From contig NZ_JBQKLQ010000004.1 of the NCBI RefSeq assembly GCF_052116145.1, forward strand, positions 62,001 to 126,000: a stretch of 64,000 nt of DNA. Direction: 5' to 3'. Every line of letters begins with the position of its first letter. Position 1 is the first letter of the stretch. This DNA comes from Fundicoccus sp052116145. Its GTDB lineage: Bacteria; Bacillota; Bacilli; Lactobacillales; Aerococcaceae. This document shows positions 54,960 to 63,776 of the stretch, in pieces. A model generated the notes under the pieces. The model saw only the letters and a program-made list of their open reading frames with translations, was not told the origin of the DNA and made no database searches. A program made the position numbers and the translations under genes.

Positions 54960-56722
54960 GACGATTTTTGAATAAGTATAAGCTTGGCTTTACTGCCCTG
55001 CTTGTTTTAGGGCTGAGCGTGGGGCTGTTTTATTTTTTTGCCGATCGAAACCATGCGGAGTCAGAGCAGGAGCCAGAAAGCAGCATCCCCACCGACATCG
55101 TTTATGATACAACGCTGGAAGATAACTTGGGTTTATATAAGGAAGAAGATCAATTTAAAGTGTATGAAGTCTATCTGACAGTGTATACCGGCTTGGACAG
55201 CAAAAGTGGTGAGTCGTTCGATCTGACGGAACTCAATCAAATAGAAGGCAGAACCTTTGATCCGGAACTGAAAGTCAATGTGTTTGTAATCGATCCGGAC
55301 ACGGGTAAAGTAGTGGCTGGGGAAGAGGGCGAGAGTCTCAACGCAACAATTGAATTGCGCGGACAGAGCGCCCGGAACTTTGATCAGAAGTCCTATAAAA
55401 TCAACTTATCCAAGCAAACACGCTTTTTTCAGGGGCAACAAAAACTAAATCTCAACAAGCACATTTCCGACGATACACGGATCACTCAGAAGTTTGCCTT
55501 TGATACGATGATTGGTCTGTCACAATTCACCAGTGTCCGGACAAATTTCATGCATGTACAAATAAAAGATGGTACCGATCCAGCGGCTGCTTATGTCGAC
55601 TATGGCTTGTTCACGCATGTCGAAAATGTCGATGATGAGTATCTGAAGGTCCGTAGACTCAATGAGAATGCGACTTTTCTGAAGCCGGTAGACTTTGCGT
55701 TTACGGTAGCAGAAGCGGAACAGGTTCATTCGAACCTGGATGCAGCGTTGATTTTAAGAGACATCAACCAGCCTGGAGATGACAAGTTGCTGAAGATGAT
55801 CACGGCCATTAATGAACCAGGAACGGCATTCGATGACATTTTTGACCAATACTTTGACCGTGAAAACTATCTGACCTGGATTGCCTTGAATATCCTACTG
55901 AATAACTATGATACGATGTCCCGGAATTTTCTGCTTTATTCGCCGTCGAACGTCGATAAGTGGTATTTCTTGCCTTGGGATTATGATGTCTCGATGATCA
56001 GTTCTTCTGAATGGGAAACATCCGAATATGCCAAGTGGTTTGGTCTGCAGCGATACTGGGGCGTTTCTTTGCATCGGAAGTTCTTCCAGACGCCGGAAAA
56101 TGTTGTTGCTCTCAACGAGAAAATCGATAGTCTATATCAAGCGATGATGCAAGATGGAATCAAAGAAAAAGCCCAAAAATATAGAGAAATCTATGAAAAA
56201 TATGTCATAGCTTCACAAGCTGATCGGACTTACTTGGAAGAAGTGAAAAGAATGAAGCCTTCGGATATTTTAGAGCGGATCGATCAGATGCCGGCTACTT
56301 TAAGCTATAACTACGCGACCTACTATGAACGTTTGGAAGCACCGATGCCATTTTATCTGGATACTATTTCTGAAGAAGCTGATGGTATCGCAATGAATTG
56401 GGAGGATGCCGTTGATCTTCAGAATGATGTGCTTTCGTACGAGGTATCTATTTTCACTAATCCAGATGATCCTGCTGCAACCAGTATCTGGTCGCAGACG
56501 ACTACCAGTAACCAGGTGCTTGCAGAAAATGTCGATTTGGCTGATGGAATTTATTATTGGCAAGCGGTTGCTATGGATAACAATGGAAACAGACAAGTTT
56601 CCTTTGATCGCTGCAAGGTGGAGCCAGGCTACCAGAAATTAATACGGTTCGGGATGAAGAAATTTTCGGTTCAAAATGGGGAAATTAAGGAGGCTGACGA
56701 CAGTGAAACACAATTACCATAA
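54956..56722 (+). CDS. CotH-kinase-family extracytoplasmic protein
   Basis: 588 residues. One N-terminal membrane anchor (about 9-28), an acidic linker, then a CotH domain: TIELRGQSARNFDQKSYKI, QKLNLNKHISD, VDYGLFTHVENVDDEYL and WYFLPWDYDVS, the last holding the metal-binding Asp pair of the atypical kinase. A C-terminal beta domain (about 465-560) looks like fibronectin type III. Likely acts outside the membrane on a surface protein or the polymer. Not part of the minimal Pel system. It overlaps pelG by 4 bases. Confidence 0.82.
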   Translation: MRRFLNKYKLGFTALLVLGLSVGLFYFFADRNHAESEQEPESSIPTDIVYDTTLEDNLGLYKEEDQFKVYEVYLTVYTGLDSKSGESFDLTELNQIEGRTFDPELKVNVFVIDPDTGKVVAGEEGESLNATIELRGQSARNFDQKSYKINLSKQTRFFQGQQKLNLNKHISDDTRITQKFAFDTMIGLSQFTSVRTNFMHVQIKDGTDPAAAYVDYGLFTHVENVDDEYLKVRRLNENATFLKPVDFAFTVAEAEQVHSNLDAALILRDINQPGDDKLLKMITAINEPGTAFDDIFDQYFDRENYLTWIALNILLNNYDTMSRNFLLYSPSNVDKWYFLPWDYDVSMISSSEWETSEYAKWFGLQRYWGVSLHRKFFQTPENVVALNEKIDSLYQAMMQDGIKEKAQKYREIYEKYVIASQADRTYLEEVKRMKPSDILERIDQMPATLSYNYATYYERLEAPMPFYLDTISEEADGIAMNWEDAVDLQNDVLSYEVSIFTNPDDPAATSIWSQTTTSNQVLAENVDLADGIYYWQAVAMDNNGNRQVSFDRCKVEPGYQKLIRFGMKKFSVQNGEIKEADDSETQLP

Positions 56723-58349
56723 AAAGCATTCCCGGATAGTCCTGTTGCCCTTTTTGTTGCTGCTGTTGTCCGGTTGTAGCGCGGACTATCTGTATGATGA
56801 CAGCGCCTATTATGATGAAGAAATCTGGAATGCAGAGGTATCCGTCTTGAACGGCAGTGCCTTGAACGAAGACAAGGGAATCTATGACGTGTATGCGGAC
56901 GAACTGGAACACCTTTATTTAAAAATTCAGCCAGGGAAAGATACGGAGCAAGGCGACGTGTTCTCCTTTTCTTATCTTCAAAATTATACAGAAGGCGATG
57001 TCACAGGAGTCGAGCCTTATGTCGATGTTATTTTGACGGAAGGCGATGAATCGGCACCGACGTCCGTGACTGGGTTTGGATTCGGGGAACTCACAGCGAA
57101 CGCGAAGTTGACCGTGAAAGGAAATACGGATCGAATCGGATCGCGTTCCTGGCAACTGAAATTATACGACCGGGCCGGTCTGTATGAAGGCATGAAGTCG
57201 TTCAATCTGATCAAAAATAACGACGATGCTTCGCGGATGAAGATCAAGCTAGGTTTGGACTTAGCTAGTCAACTCGAGGATGTGGCCAGCTTGAGAAGCA
57301 AGTTTGTGCGTCTGTTCGTCTACGACACAACCGAGGGCGGTCTGCTCCAGTGGGAGGATATGGGCATCTATACTTTAGTGGAACAACCGAATAAAACTTT
57401 TCTGAGAGCCCATGGTTTGAACGAAAATGCTACGTTGTACCGCGCCAAGAATTTTCGTTTTGAGCAACAAACCGAAATCCGTGCAATGGACGATCCGGCC
57501 TATGATGAAGAAGCGTTTGAATCGGTGCTCGGCATCCGAGAGACGACGGATCACAGCAAATTGCTGGAGGTATTGGCTCTCCTCGACGATCCTGAAGTGA
57601 CGAGTGATGTGCTCTTGTCCGGTTCCTTTAATGAGGATAACCTGTTGACGTACGCAGCCCTCAGTCTGCTGATGGGGAATGTCGAAGCAACTGTGACGGA
57701 CTATTTGATCTACAGTCCGGAGAACAGTCAAACCTGGTATTTCATACCGGAAGATTTCCGAAATGCTTTCGAAACTCCGGAGTGGCAAAGCTATGCCTAC
57801 TTGATGAACAACAAGGTATTCAGGATATATTTGAAAGAAGAAAAAAACCGCATGAAGCTCAGGGAAAAAGTTACTGAAATCCGATCAATACTGACCGAAG
57901 AACGGATAACGGAAACCGTCGCAGGCTATACAAAGCAGCTTTTGCCTTACCTGTATAGTATGCCGGAAATCATCCAGTTGCCGATTCCGGCTGCCGATGT
58001 GGAGCCTTACATTGCTGCATTGGTCGATAATATAGCGCAGGTGGACAGCATCAATTACGACGTTCTCCCACCATATATCGAAACGTACACACGGGAAGGC
58101 AATACCGTCACGATAAACTTTGCTTCCCAAGCAGACCTGACTTATTATGCGGAAATAGCTGCGGACAGGCGTTTTTCGGAAATCGTCCAGACCCTTCCAA
58201 TCAACGAGGGCCGCTTCGAATACGAAATGGCGGGCAGCTACTACTTAAGAGTCGTTGGTGTTACAGTAGATGGAGAGCGCGTTGTATGCGGAAATATCTC
58301 GTTGGATGGGCTCGGACGGACCATTTACGGCGGGGTAGAAATCAATTAG
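56703..58349 (+). CDS. Second CotH-family protein (lipoprotein, degenerate kinase motif)
   Basis: 548 residues from GTG 56703 after AAGGAGGCT. Signal peptide with lipobox LLSGC. The CotH-like core shows AKLTVKGNTDRIGSRSWQLK, DMGIYTLVEQPNKTFL and WYFIPEDFRNAF, where the usual LPWDYD motif is altered to IPEDFR. This suggests loss or change of kinase activity and a possible partner role for the first CotH protein. A C-terminal beta domain is present as in its neighbour. It overlaps the end of the previous gene by 20 bases. Confidence 0.78.
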   Translation: MKHNYHKKHSRIVLLPFLLLLLSGCSADYLYDDSAYYDEEIWNAEVSVLNGSALNEDKGIYDVYADELEHLYLKIQPGKDTEQGDVFSFSYLQNYTEGDVTGVEPYVDVILTEGDESAPTSVTGFGFGELTANAKLTVKGNTDRIGSRSWQLKLYDRAGLYEGMKSFNLIKNNDDASRMKIKLGLDLASQLEDVASLRSKFVRLFVYDTTEGGLLQWEDMGIYTLVEQPNKTFLRAHGLNENATLYRAKNFRFEQQTEIRAMDDPAYDEEAFESVLGIRETTDHSKLLEVLALLDDPEVTSDVLLSGSFNEDNLLTYAALSLLMGNVEATVTDYLIYSPENSQTWYFIPEDFRNAFETPEWQSYAYLMNNKVFRIYLKEEKNRMKLREKVTEIRSILTEERITETVAGYTKQLLPYLYSMPEIIQLPIPAADVEPYIAALVDNIAQVDSINYDVLPPYIETYTREGNTVTINFASQADLTYYAEIAADRRFSEIVQTLPINEGRFEYEMAGSYYLRVVGVTVDGERVVCGNISLDGLGRTIYGGVEIN

Positions 58350-58358
58350 GAGGCAGAT

Positions 58359-59096
58359 ATGCATTATAAAGGGCACCAACTTCGGCATGAATTTAAATAC
58401 TACATCAACTATCATGAATACACCTACCTAAAAGCCAGGCTTGAAGGGATCATGGCATACGACAAAAATAGCGGCAAAGACGGCTATCATATCCGCAGCC
58501 TTTATTTTGATGATGTCTATGATACGGCTTTGAACGAAAAAATGAGCGGGGTCCAATTCCGACAGAAATATCGCATCAGAATCTACAATAAACAAGATGA
58601 TGTCATTAAGCTGGAACGCAAAGAAAAGTACAGCGACACGATTTCCAAAGAGTCGCTGACCCTTTCAAAAGAACAGTTCTACCACATCATCGAAAATGAC
58701 AACATTGATTTCCTTTTGCATTCGGAAAAAGAAATGCCGCAACAGATGTTTTGGCATATCCGGACGCGACAATTGGCTCCCGCGGTCGTGGTAGATTATC
58801 AGCGGGAAGTCTTCACGTGCGAAGAAGGGAATGTCCGGATCACCTTCGATAAGAATCTGGAAGCGGGCATTGATACCGCCGATATTTTCGATCCGAAAAT
58901 GACGATTGTCCAGGCGTTTCCGCCTGACGCATTGATATTGGAAGTAAAATATGACGACTATATTCCGGATTATATTTTGAATGCGTTGCAGATTCATTCT
59001 CATAAAAAAGAAGCTATTTCAAAGTATGTCTATTGTCGGATGGTCCAATTAAAGTGGAATCCAGCCAGACGTGTTTTAAGAAAGGAAAGATACTAA
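58359..59096 (+). CDS. VTC-domain protein (polyphosphate polymerase family)
   Basis: 245 residues forming a single VTC tunnel domain. Motifs LRHEFKYYINYHEY, IRSLYFDDVYDTALNEK, YRIRIYNKQDDVIKLERKEK and LEVKYDDYIPDYI match the family with its basic tunnel residues and a late Glu. Related domains make polyphosphate from ATP. It sits beside the DUF4956 gene, a pairing often seen in bacteria. The role in a polysaccharide operon is unknown. Its stop overlaps the next start. Confidence 0.87.
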   Translation: MHYKGHQLRHEFKYYINYHEYTYLKARLEGIMAYDKNSGKDGYHIRSLYFDDVYDTALNEKMSGVQFRQKYRIRIYNKQDDVIKLERKEKYSDTISKESLTLSKEQFYHIIENDNIDFLLHSEKEMPQQMFWHIRTRQLAPAVVVDYQREVFTCEEGNVRITFDKNLEAGIDTADIFDPKMTIVQAFPPDALILEVKYDDYIPDYILNALQIHSHKKEAISKYVYCRMVQLKWNPARRVLRKERY

Positions 59097-59764
59097 TGGA
59101 GACATTTTCTGATATTTTCAAAAAAAGTTTTATGGAGGGTTCAACTACTCAAATCAGCATTCCGGGGATTTTTTTAGTGCTGGGCTTGTCCCTGGTGGTG
59201 GCGGGATACATCTATATTGTTTACAAAAAATGCTATATCGGTGTCATCTACAGCCATAATTTCAATGTGGCCCTTGCGATGATGACGATCATTTCCGCTA
59301 TGATCATTGCCACGATTTCATCGAACATCACGCTGTCCTTGGGGATGGTGGGGGCTTTGTCCATCGTGCGGTTCCGGACAGCGATAAAAGATCCGATTGA
59401 CTTGATCTTTTTATTCTGGGCTGTCGCAGCGGGTATTACGGTAGGCGCCCGATTGTGGGTCATGGTCTTGTTGGGAAATCTGTGCATTGGATTAGCTTTT
59501 ATGTTTATGACCAAATTAAAAAGGAAGGATGTCATCTATTTGTTGGTCATTTCCTATGATGATGAGGCGTTCCCGGCTGTGAATGCCGTGCTGCAAATGT
59601 TCAAGTCGGTGTTGCGCTCGAAAATATCGCGGAATGGCCTGACTGAAATGACGGTCGAAATCAACATGAGTGACGAGAATACCCAATTCACCGAGAAATT
59701 GACTGCCATCCCGCAGGTCCATTCTGTGTCGTTGGTGACCTACAGCGGAGAATTTGCGCAATAA
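59096..59764 (+). CDS. DUF4956 membrane protein
   Basis: 222 residues from ATG 59096 (TAATG overlap, AAAGGAAAG upstream). Three or four membrane spans (about 20-140), with SIVRFRTAIKDPIDLIFLFW and GITVGARLW as family signatures, and a cytoplasmic ferredoxin-like C-terminus. Partner of the VTC protein and probably its membrane anchor or exporter. Last gene of the island. No clear terminator follows in 59765-59855. Confidence 0.87.
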   Translation: METFSDIFKKSFMEGSTTQISIPGIFLVLGLSLVVAGYIYIVYKKCYIGVIYSHNFNVALAMMTIISAMIIATISSNITLSLGMVGALSIVRFRTAIKDPIDLIFLFWAVAAGITVGARLWVMVLLGNLCIGLAFMFMTKLKRKDVIYLLVISYDDEAFPAVNAVLQMFKSVLRSKISRNGLTEMTVEINMSDENTQFTEKLTAIPQVHSVSLVTYSGEFAQ

Positions 59765-59855
59765 AAATGATCAGGTCGCCCGCTTGAACCCTTTCGGAAA
59801 TACAATATTGTACTTTTTGGATGCGGAATTTTTGAACAATTGTTAATATTATACA

Positions 59856-59885
59856 TAATCCTGAATTATTCATACTACCCGAAAC
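59856..59885 (+). mobile_element. Insertion-sequence-like end at the right border of the Pel island
   Basis: Bases 59856-59874 are the exact reverse complement of 44944-44962 (19 bp). The orientation is that of a left end whose element body would extend to the right, but after about 15 further bases the sequence becomes the GH5 fragment. The element body is lost. Confidence 0.6.
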
Positions 59886-59890
59886 TTTGA

Positions 59891-60931
59891 CATGAACAAC
59901 CCTATTTCATTCAACGTTTAAATCAGACTTTTGTCTATCAAGGGATCGGTGTTGTTATTGGTGAGTATGACTTACTTGGCTATGATCGTTCAGATGATGT
60001 TAATCCAATCGGTGAAACTTACAAATACATCAGCCATCTTAACCAGTTAACGCGTTACCAACCCATCAGCTTGTTCTTATGGGACAACGGCCAACACTTT
60101 GACCGGCTGGCTTTGACTTGGCGTTTCGAGGAATTTGGCGATGTGATTAGCCAATCGATGCATAGTGATTCGGCTTATGGGACATTCTTTAATACCTCTT
60201 ACTTAACTGACGCTGAAGCAGATTTATTTATTACGCTGAGTTATAATGGTGCGAATTTGGACGAATTATTGTACAATGGAAAAGACTTGCTTGCTGGTCG
60301 TGACTTTGAAGTCAATCAAGACGGCGTCTATTTGTACCCAGGCTTTGCGGGTGAGGGTGGCACATTAACCATGCGTTTTACGCAAGGTGCAACTTGGAAC
60401 CAACAGGTGAAAATTGTTGGCGACTTCATTCTAGCGGACAGCAGTTTGCCAGACACCAGCAGTAACGGCAGCCCCAACATCAGCAGTGGCGAAATTGTTA
60501 TAGACACCAGTCAAGCAGAAGTCAGCAGCGAAAGCGTCGCCGCCGACCAAGGCACCAGCGATGACACCATCGCCGATAGCGAACGCGTCAGTCAACCAGA
60601 CATCAACGCTCAACCAGACGCTGACCGCGAACCCGCCGACATCAACCAAACAACAAGCCAAGCCCAAGCAGGTACGCTCGTGATTCCCGTAGAGTTTGCG
60701 GGTCACGATGTGAAACGCATTAACTTAGTAACAGGTAACCAACCGATTCCCTTGACCTATTTAGAAGATTATCAACCGGACGTTCCTTTAGGACAATTAA
60801 CACTTTCACGGACATTTCTAGCCACGCTTGGCAAGGGGCGACACAATCTAGTCGTTGAAACTTTTGCAGGCGGACATTATCCATACACGATTATTGTGGA
60901 TGAAAAGGGGATACGTGGATTGGCTAAGTAA
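59891..60931 (+). pseudogene. GH5 endoglucanase C-terminal part with X2 module (N-terminus lost)
   Basis: Open from 59891 after a stop at 59888. FVYQGIGVVIGEYDLLG carries the GH5 nucleophile Glu region, and LFLWDNGQHFDRLALTW is the GH5 tail. An X2-like Ig module follows (ADLFITLSYNGANLDELLYN, LTMRFTQGATW), then a Ser/Asp/Thr-rich linker (about 60440-60670) and a second small beta domain. About 300 N-terminal residues with signal peptide and acid/base Glu are missing. It was probably a secreted beta-glucanase linked to the c-di-GMP genes behind it. Confidence 0.8.
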
Positions 60932-60965
60932 CAATGGGCGGCGACTAGTAAAGCGAGGCGAGAAC

Positions 60966-62015
60966 TTGATAGTTAGAATATTGGGTAACTTAGCAATAAT
61001 TTTAGTCGATTTATATATATTAATTAAATTAAATAATAACGATTTCCCACTTAAGAAACAAGGCCCGAAGGAGTTAGCTGTTTACATTTTAATTCAAACA
61101 ATTGTTTGTCTTTTTATGCTAGCAATGGCCCCAATGATTTTAGGGCTTCGGTTTGACTTTCGAGTCATCCTGTACATTCTGATGGCCACATATCTGGGGC
61201 TGAAAGTCACCCTTCCAACCATCGCGATAGTTGCGATCGGCCGACTGTTCTTTAGTAGTTATTTAAGTATCACATCGAATCTGATCTTTTCGGCGTATCT
61301 GATACTGACCCTACCATTCTTCCTTGAATGGTCGAAAAAGTATTTCAATGATCTGGGACAGTTGTTGGTCGTCAATGATATTTACTTGGTCAGTTTACTA
61401 CCTTTTTATATTTATACGCTGGGCAGTTTGCAAAAGGCTTTCATGTTTTTTTCAATTGCACTGCTGTCCTCGACGGTTTTTATTCTAATTATTCATTATG
61501 TGATGCTTGATATTCGAAAACTTTTAAACTTAGCAATCATCGATAACTTATCGGACCTGTACAATTCCCGACGCCTGCAAGAGGATTTATCGAAGTATTC
61601 TAAATCCGATACTAAATATGCTTTAGTGATGATTGATATTGATGATTTCAAATGTTACAACGATTTATATGGCCACTTAGTAGGCGACGAAGTGATTCGC
61701 AGATTTTCGCTAGTGCTGAAAGAAGCCGTCGGAAAAGATTATAGTGCCTACCGTTATGGCGGAGAAGAGTTCGTCGTGCTGGTTAAAGATCAGAATGGCA
61801 AAGTAGCCTACAGAGTTGCTCAAGCCTTTCAAACCCGGCTCCAAGATTTAGTCATTGCTTCTCCAATGGGCGGGGAACAACTGATTACAGTCACCGCCTC
61901 AATTGGGGTGGCCTATCAGTGGCGCGACGAGCATTTAAACCATACCTTTAAACGCGCCGATCAAGCCATGTATACAGCTAAACACAATGGTAAGAACCAA
62001 ATTATTATTGGCTAA
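60966..62015 (+). CDS. Membrane diguanylate cyclase (GGEEF)
   Basis: 349 residues from TTG 60966, behind GAGGCGAG; longer starts inside the previous gene are possible. Five to six membrane spans of the 5TMR-LYT type (about 1-185, with LRFDFRVILYILMATYLGL). The GGDEF domain has LVMIDIDDFKCYNDLYGH, the active YRYGGEEFVVLV (near 263) and ADQAMYTAKHNGKN. No RxxD inhibitory site is seen at the expected place, so product inhibition is unlikely. It should make the c-di-GMP sensed by the Pel island proteins. Confidence 0.92.
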   Translation: MIVRILGNLAIILVDLYILIKLNNNDFPLKKQGPKELAVYILIQTIVCLFMLAMAPMILGLRFDFRVILYILMATYLGLKVTLPTIAIVAIGRLFFSSYLSITSNLIFSAYLILTLPFFLEWSKKYFNDLGQLLVVNDIYLVSLLPFYIYTLGSLQKAFMFFSIALLSSTVFILIIHYVMLDIRKLLNLAIIDNLSDLYNSRRLQEDLSKYSKSDTKYALVMIDIDDFKCYNDLYGHLVGDEVIRRFSLVLKEAVGKDYSAYRYGGEEFVVLVKDQNGKVAYRVAQAFQTRLQDLVIASPMGGEQLITVTASIGVAYQWRDEHLNHTFKRADQAMYTAKHNGKNQIIIG

Positions 62016-62117
62016 GTAGCCATATTGTACCAATTGGAGGATTCATTTATTCCTGATCTTTCAGAAATTGAAAGAGTTCGAAAAACATCATCACAATTAT
62101 AGAAGGGATGTGTTAGA

Positions 62118-62834
62118 ATGCAGAGTCAATTAGCGTCATTAAGAAACGATTTGTATCTAGTGTATCAACCGATTGTTCGCCGAATTACGACACGAGAAAC
62201 CGAAATGACTGAATTTGAAGTCTTATTGCGAACCAAACGCAACCACCGCTACCCGGGTGACTTTATGGATTTCTTAATTTCGAGCGAAAATCGCAATCGC
62301 CAATTGTTGGAATGGTATAGTGAAGAAATGATCCGGATTATCCAAAAACATCCGACCTATCGCTTCGACATTAACATTCACCCGCAACAACTCACACATC
62401 CCTCGACTTGGGTCTTTTTAGAAAGCTTGTTAGAATGGAAGGACCGGATTCAAATTGAAATGACTGAAAAACCATTTCAACAATCCTGTACCGAAACGAG
62501 TGATGACCACAGCCTGTGCAATCAGATTAAAGCTATTCAAAAGCTCGGTTACCGCATAAGTTTAGACGATGTTGGCTCAGGCATCAACACGCTGGAATTG
62601 ATCGCTGGCCGAATGACAGGCGTCTCGACCCTCAAATTCTCGATTCATAATTTTCGACGGATTTCCCCTGACGTCCTGAAACACTTTATCATTGCCTGGC
62701 GAGTTTTCGCGGACTCCTACGGCCTACGCATCGTCGTCGAAGGAGTCGAAAACCAAACCGTCGCCGACTACCTATTTGCCAACGGCATCGAATGGCAACA
62801 AGGCTACTACTGGGCCGAAAAAATCGACCTTTAA
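62118..62834 (+). CDS. Stand-alone EAL-domain protein (c-di-GMP phosphodiesterase-like)
   Basis: 238 residues, cytoplasmic, one EAL domain without sensor. Motif positions: TEFEVLLRT (EVL for EAL), DINIHPQQL (Asn), IQIEMTEK (Glu), SLDDVGSG (Asp pair), TLKFSIHNF (Lys kept, following Asp replaced), VVEGVENQ and QGYYWAEK. Most catalytic residues are present, so it may be active. It follows the diguanylate cyclase by about 100 bases, giving a make-and-break pair. AGAAGGGATG ribosome site. Confidence 0.88.
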   Translation: MQSQLASLRNDLYLVYQPIVRRITTRETEMTEFEVLLRTKRNHRYPGDFMDFLISSENRNRQLLEWYSEEMIRIIQKHPTYRFDINIHPQQLTHPSTWVFLESLLEWKDRIQIEMTEKPFQQSCTETSDDHSLCNQIKAIQKLGYRISLDDVGSGINTLELIAGRMTGVSTLKFSIHNFRRISPDVLKHFIIAWRVFADSYGLRIVVEGVENQTVADYLFANGIEWQQGYYWAEKIDL

Positions 62835-62871
62835 AACATTCTAGCTCTTTATAACTAAATAAGACTGATAC

Positions 62872-62909
62872 GCTCTAACGGTGAAAGAAAAACCTCGTTG
62901 GAGCTTTTT
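62872..62909 (+). terminator. Terminator after the EAL gene
   Basis: GCTCTAACG and CGTTGGAGC arms (one wobble) followed by TTTTTA. Confidence 0.75.
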
Positions 62910-63035
62910 ATATTTGCGCCCAGCTTTTAGTCGCCCTCTGAATGCTTGACGAAAATTAAGGCCTAGATTTAGCAAGCCATCTATCAAGATTTCTTTAAAT
63001 ATGATAAACTTCTTCTATAAATGGAGGCGGTTTCT

Positions 63036-63290
63036 TTGAAGGAAAAAACATTAGGAGAATGGACTAGCTATCTTTTTTCAGGCGCCATTGCGGTGAATTA
63101 TCTTGCGATGTGGTTTGATTTAATTGAGATCCGGACATTCGGTCTAGTTTTATTATTGCTAGTAGGAATTAACCAATTGTGGAACTCTTGGCGTGAATAC
63201 CAAGAAAATAAACGCTTTGAAGGCATGGTCCTGGTGTCATTTGCCATTGGGGTGGCCACGCTCGGATTATTTATTTCCAGCTTTTTTTAA
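63036..63290 (+). CDS. Small membrane protein of unknown function
   Basis: 84 residues from TTG 63036; the GGAGG at 63023-63027 lies inside the alternative ATG start at 63021, which makes TTG the better choice. Two or three membrane spans (about 14-30, 38-55, 68-84) and a charged loop SWREYQENKRFEG. I do not recognise the family. Confidence 0.6.
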   Translation: MKEKTLGEWTSYLFSGAIAVNYLAMWFDLIEIRTFGLVLLLLVGINQLWNSWREYQENKRFEGMVLVSFAIGVATLGLFISSFF

Positions 63291-63469
63291 ATTGCGATAC
63301 CGTCTATTAAGTTAGGTGGTTTTTTTGTTTGTTAAGGAATTGCATTTGACTTCACGGACTTAGAAACGTTGTAAGAGCTGATTGAGATAGGTCTGTATTT
63401 CTATAAACTAGTCGCTTCTCTTTAATTCGCCATGCTTTTGGAAGGGTGACTGGCTTTGAAGTAAAAAAT

Positions 63470-63553
63470 GAGTCGTATCTCTTTGATCCGCACGATTTCA
63501 GCAGAGGCACGGGTTCTTTATCAAATCGTCGTGAACCTCAGGTGAATGACACC
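63470..63553 (-). repeat. Dispersed hairpin repeat, copy 4
   Basis: On the minus strand it runs from GGTGTCATTC through ACGACGATTTGATAAAG and GAAATCGTGC to TACGACTC. Similarity to copy 5 extends on both sides, about 140 bases in all. The 63291-63740 stretch otherwise shows no gene. Confidence 0.7.
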
Positions 63554-63690
63554 ACTGTTTTTGATGGCTGAACTGCAGGCTTGACGGCTGTGAGGCGCGG
63601 ATGAGGAAACTTCAGGCTATCAATAGGCTTTGTCAAGTAACTTTATTATTCTCGACTCAATATTAAAGGCACTAGCTTTGAAGTGCAAAA

Positions 63691-63776
63691 GGAGTCGCAT
63701 CTCTTCGAGTCGCGACGATTATAGAAGGACCACTTGTTCTTTATTTAATCGTCGTGAACCTCAGGTGAACGACTCC
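63691..63776 (-). repeat. Dispersed hairpin repeat, copy 5
   Basis: The cleanest copy: ends GGAGTCG and CGACTCC are inverted, and inside them GACGATTA and TAATCGTC form a second inverted pair. A direct near-repeat of copy 4. Confidence 0.7.
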
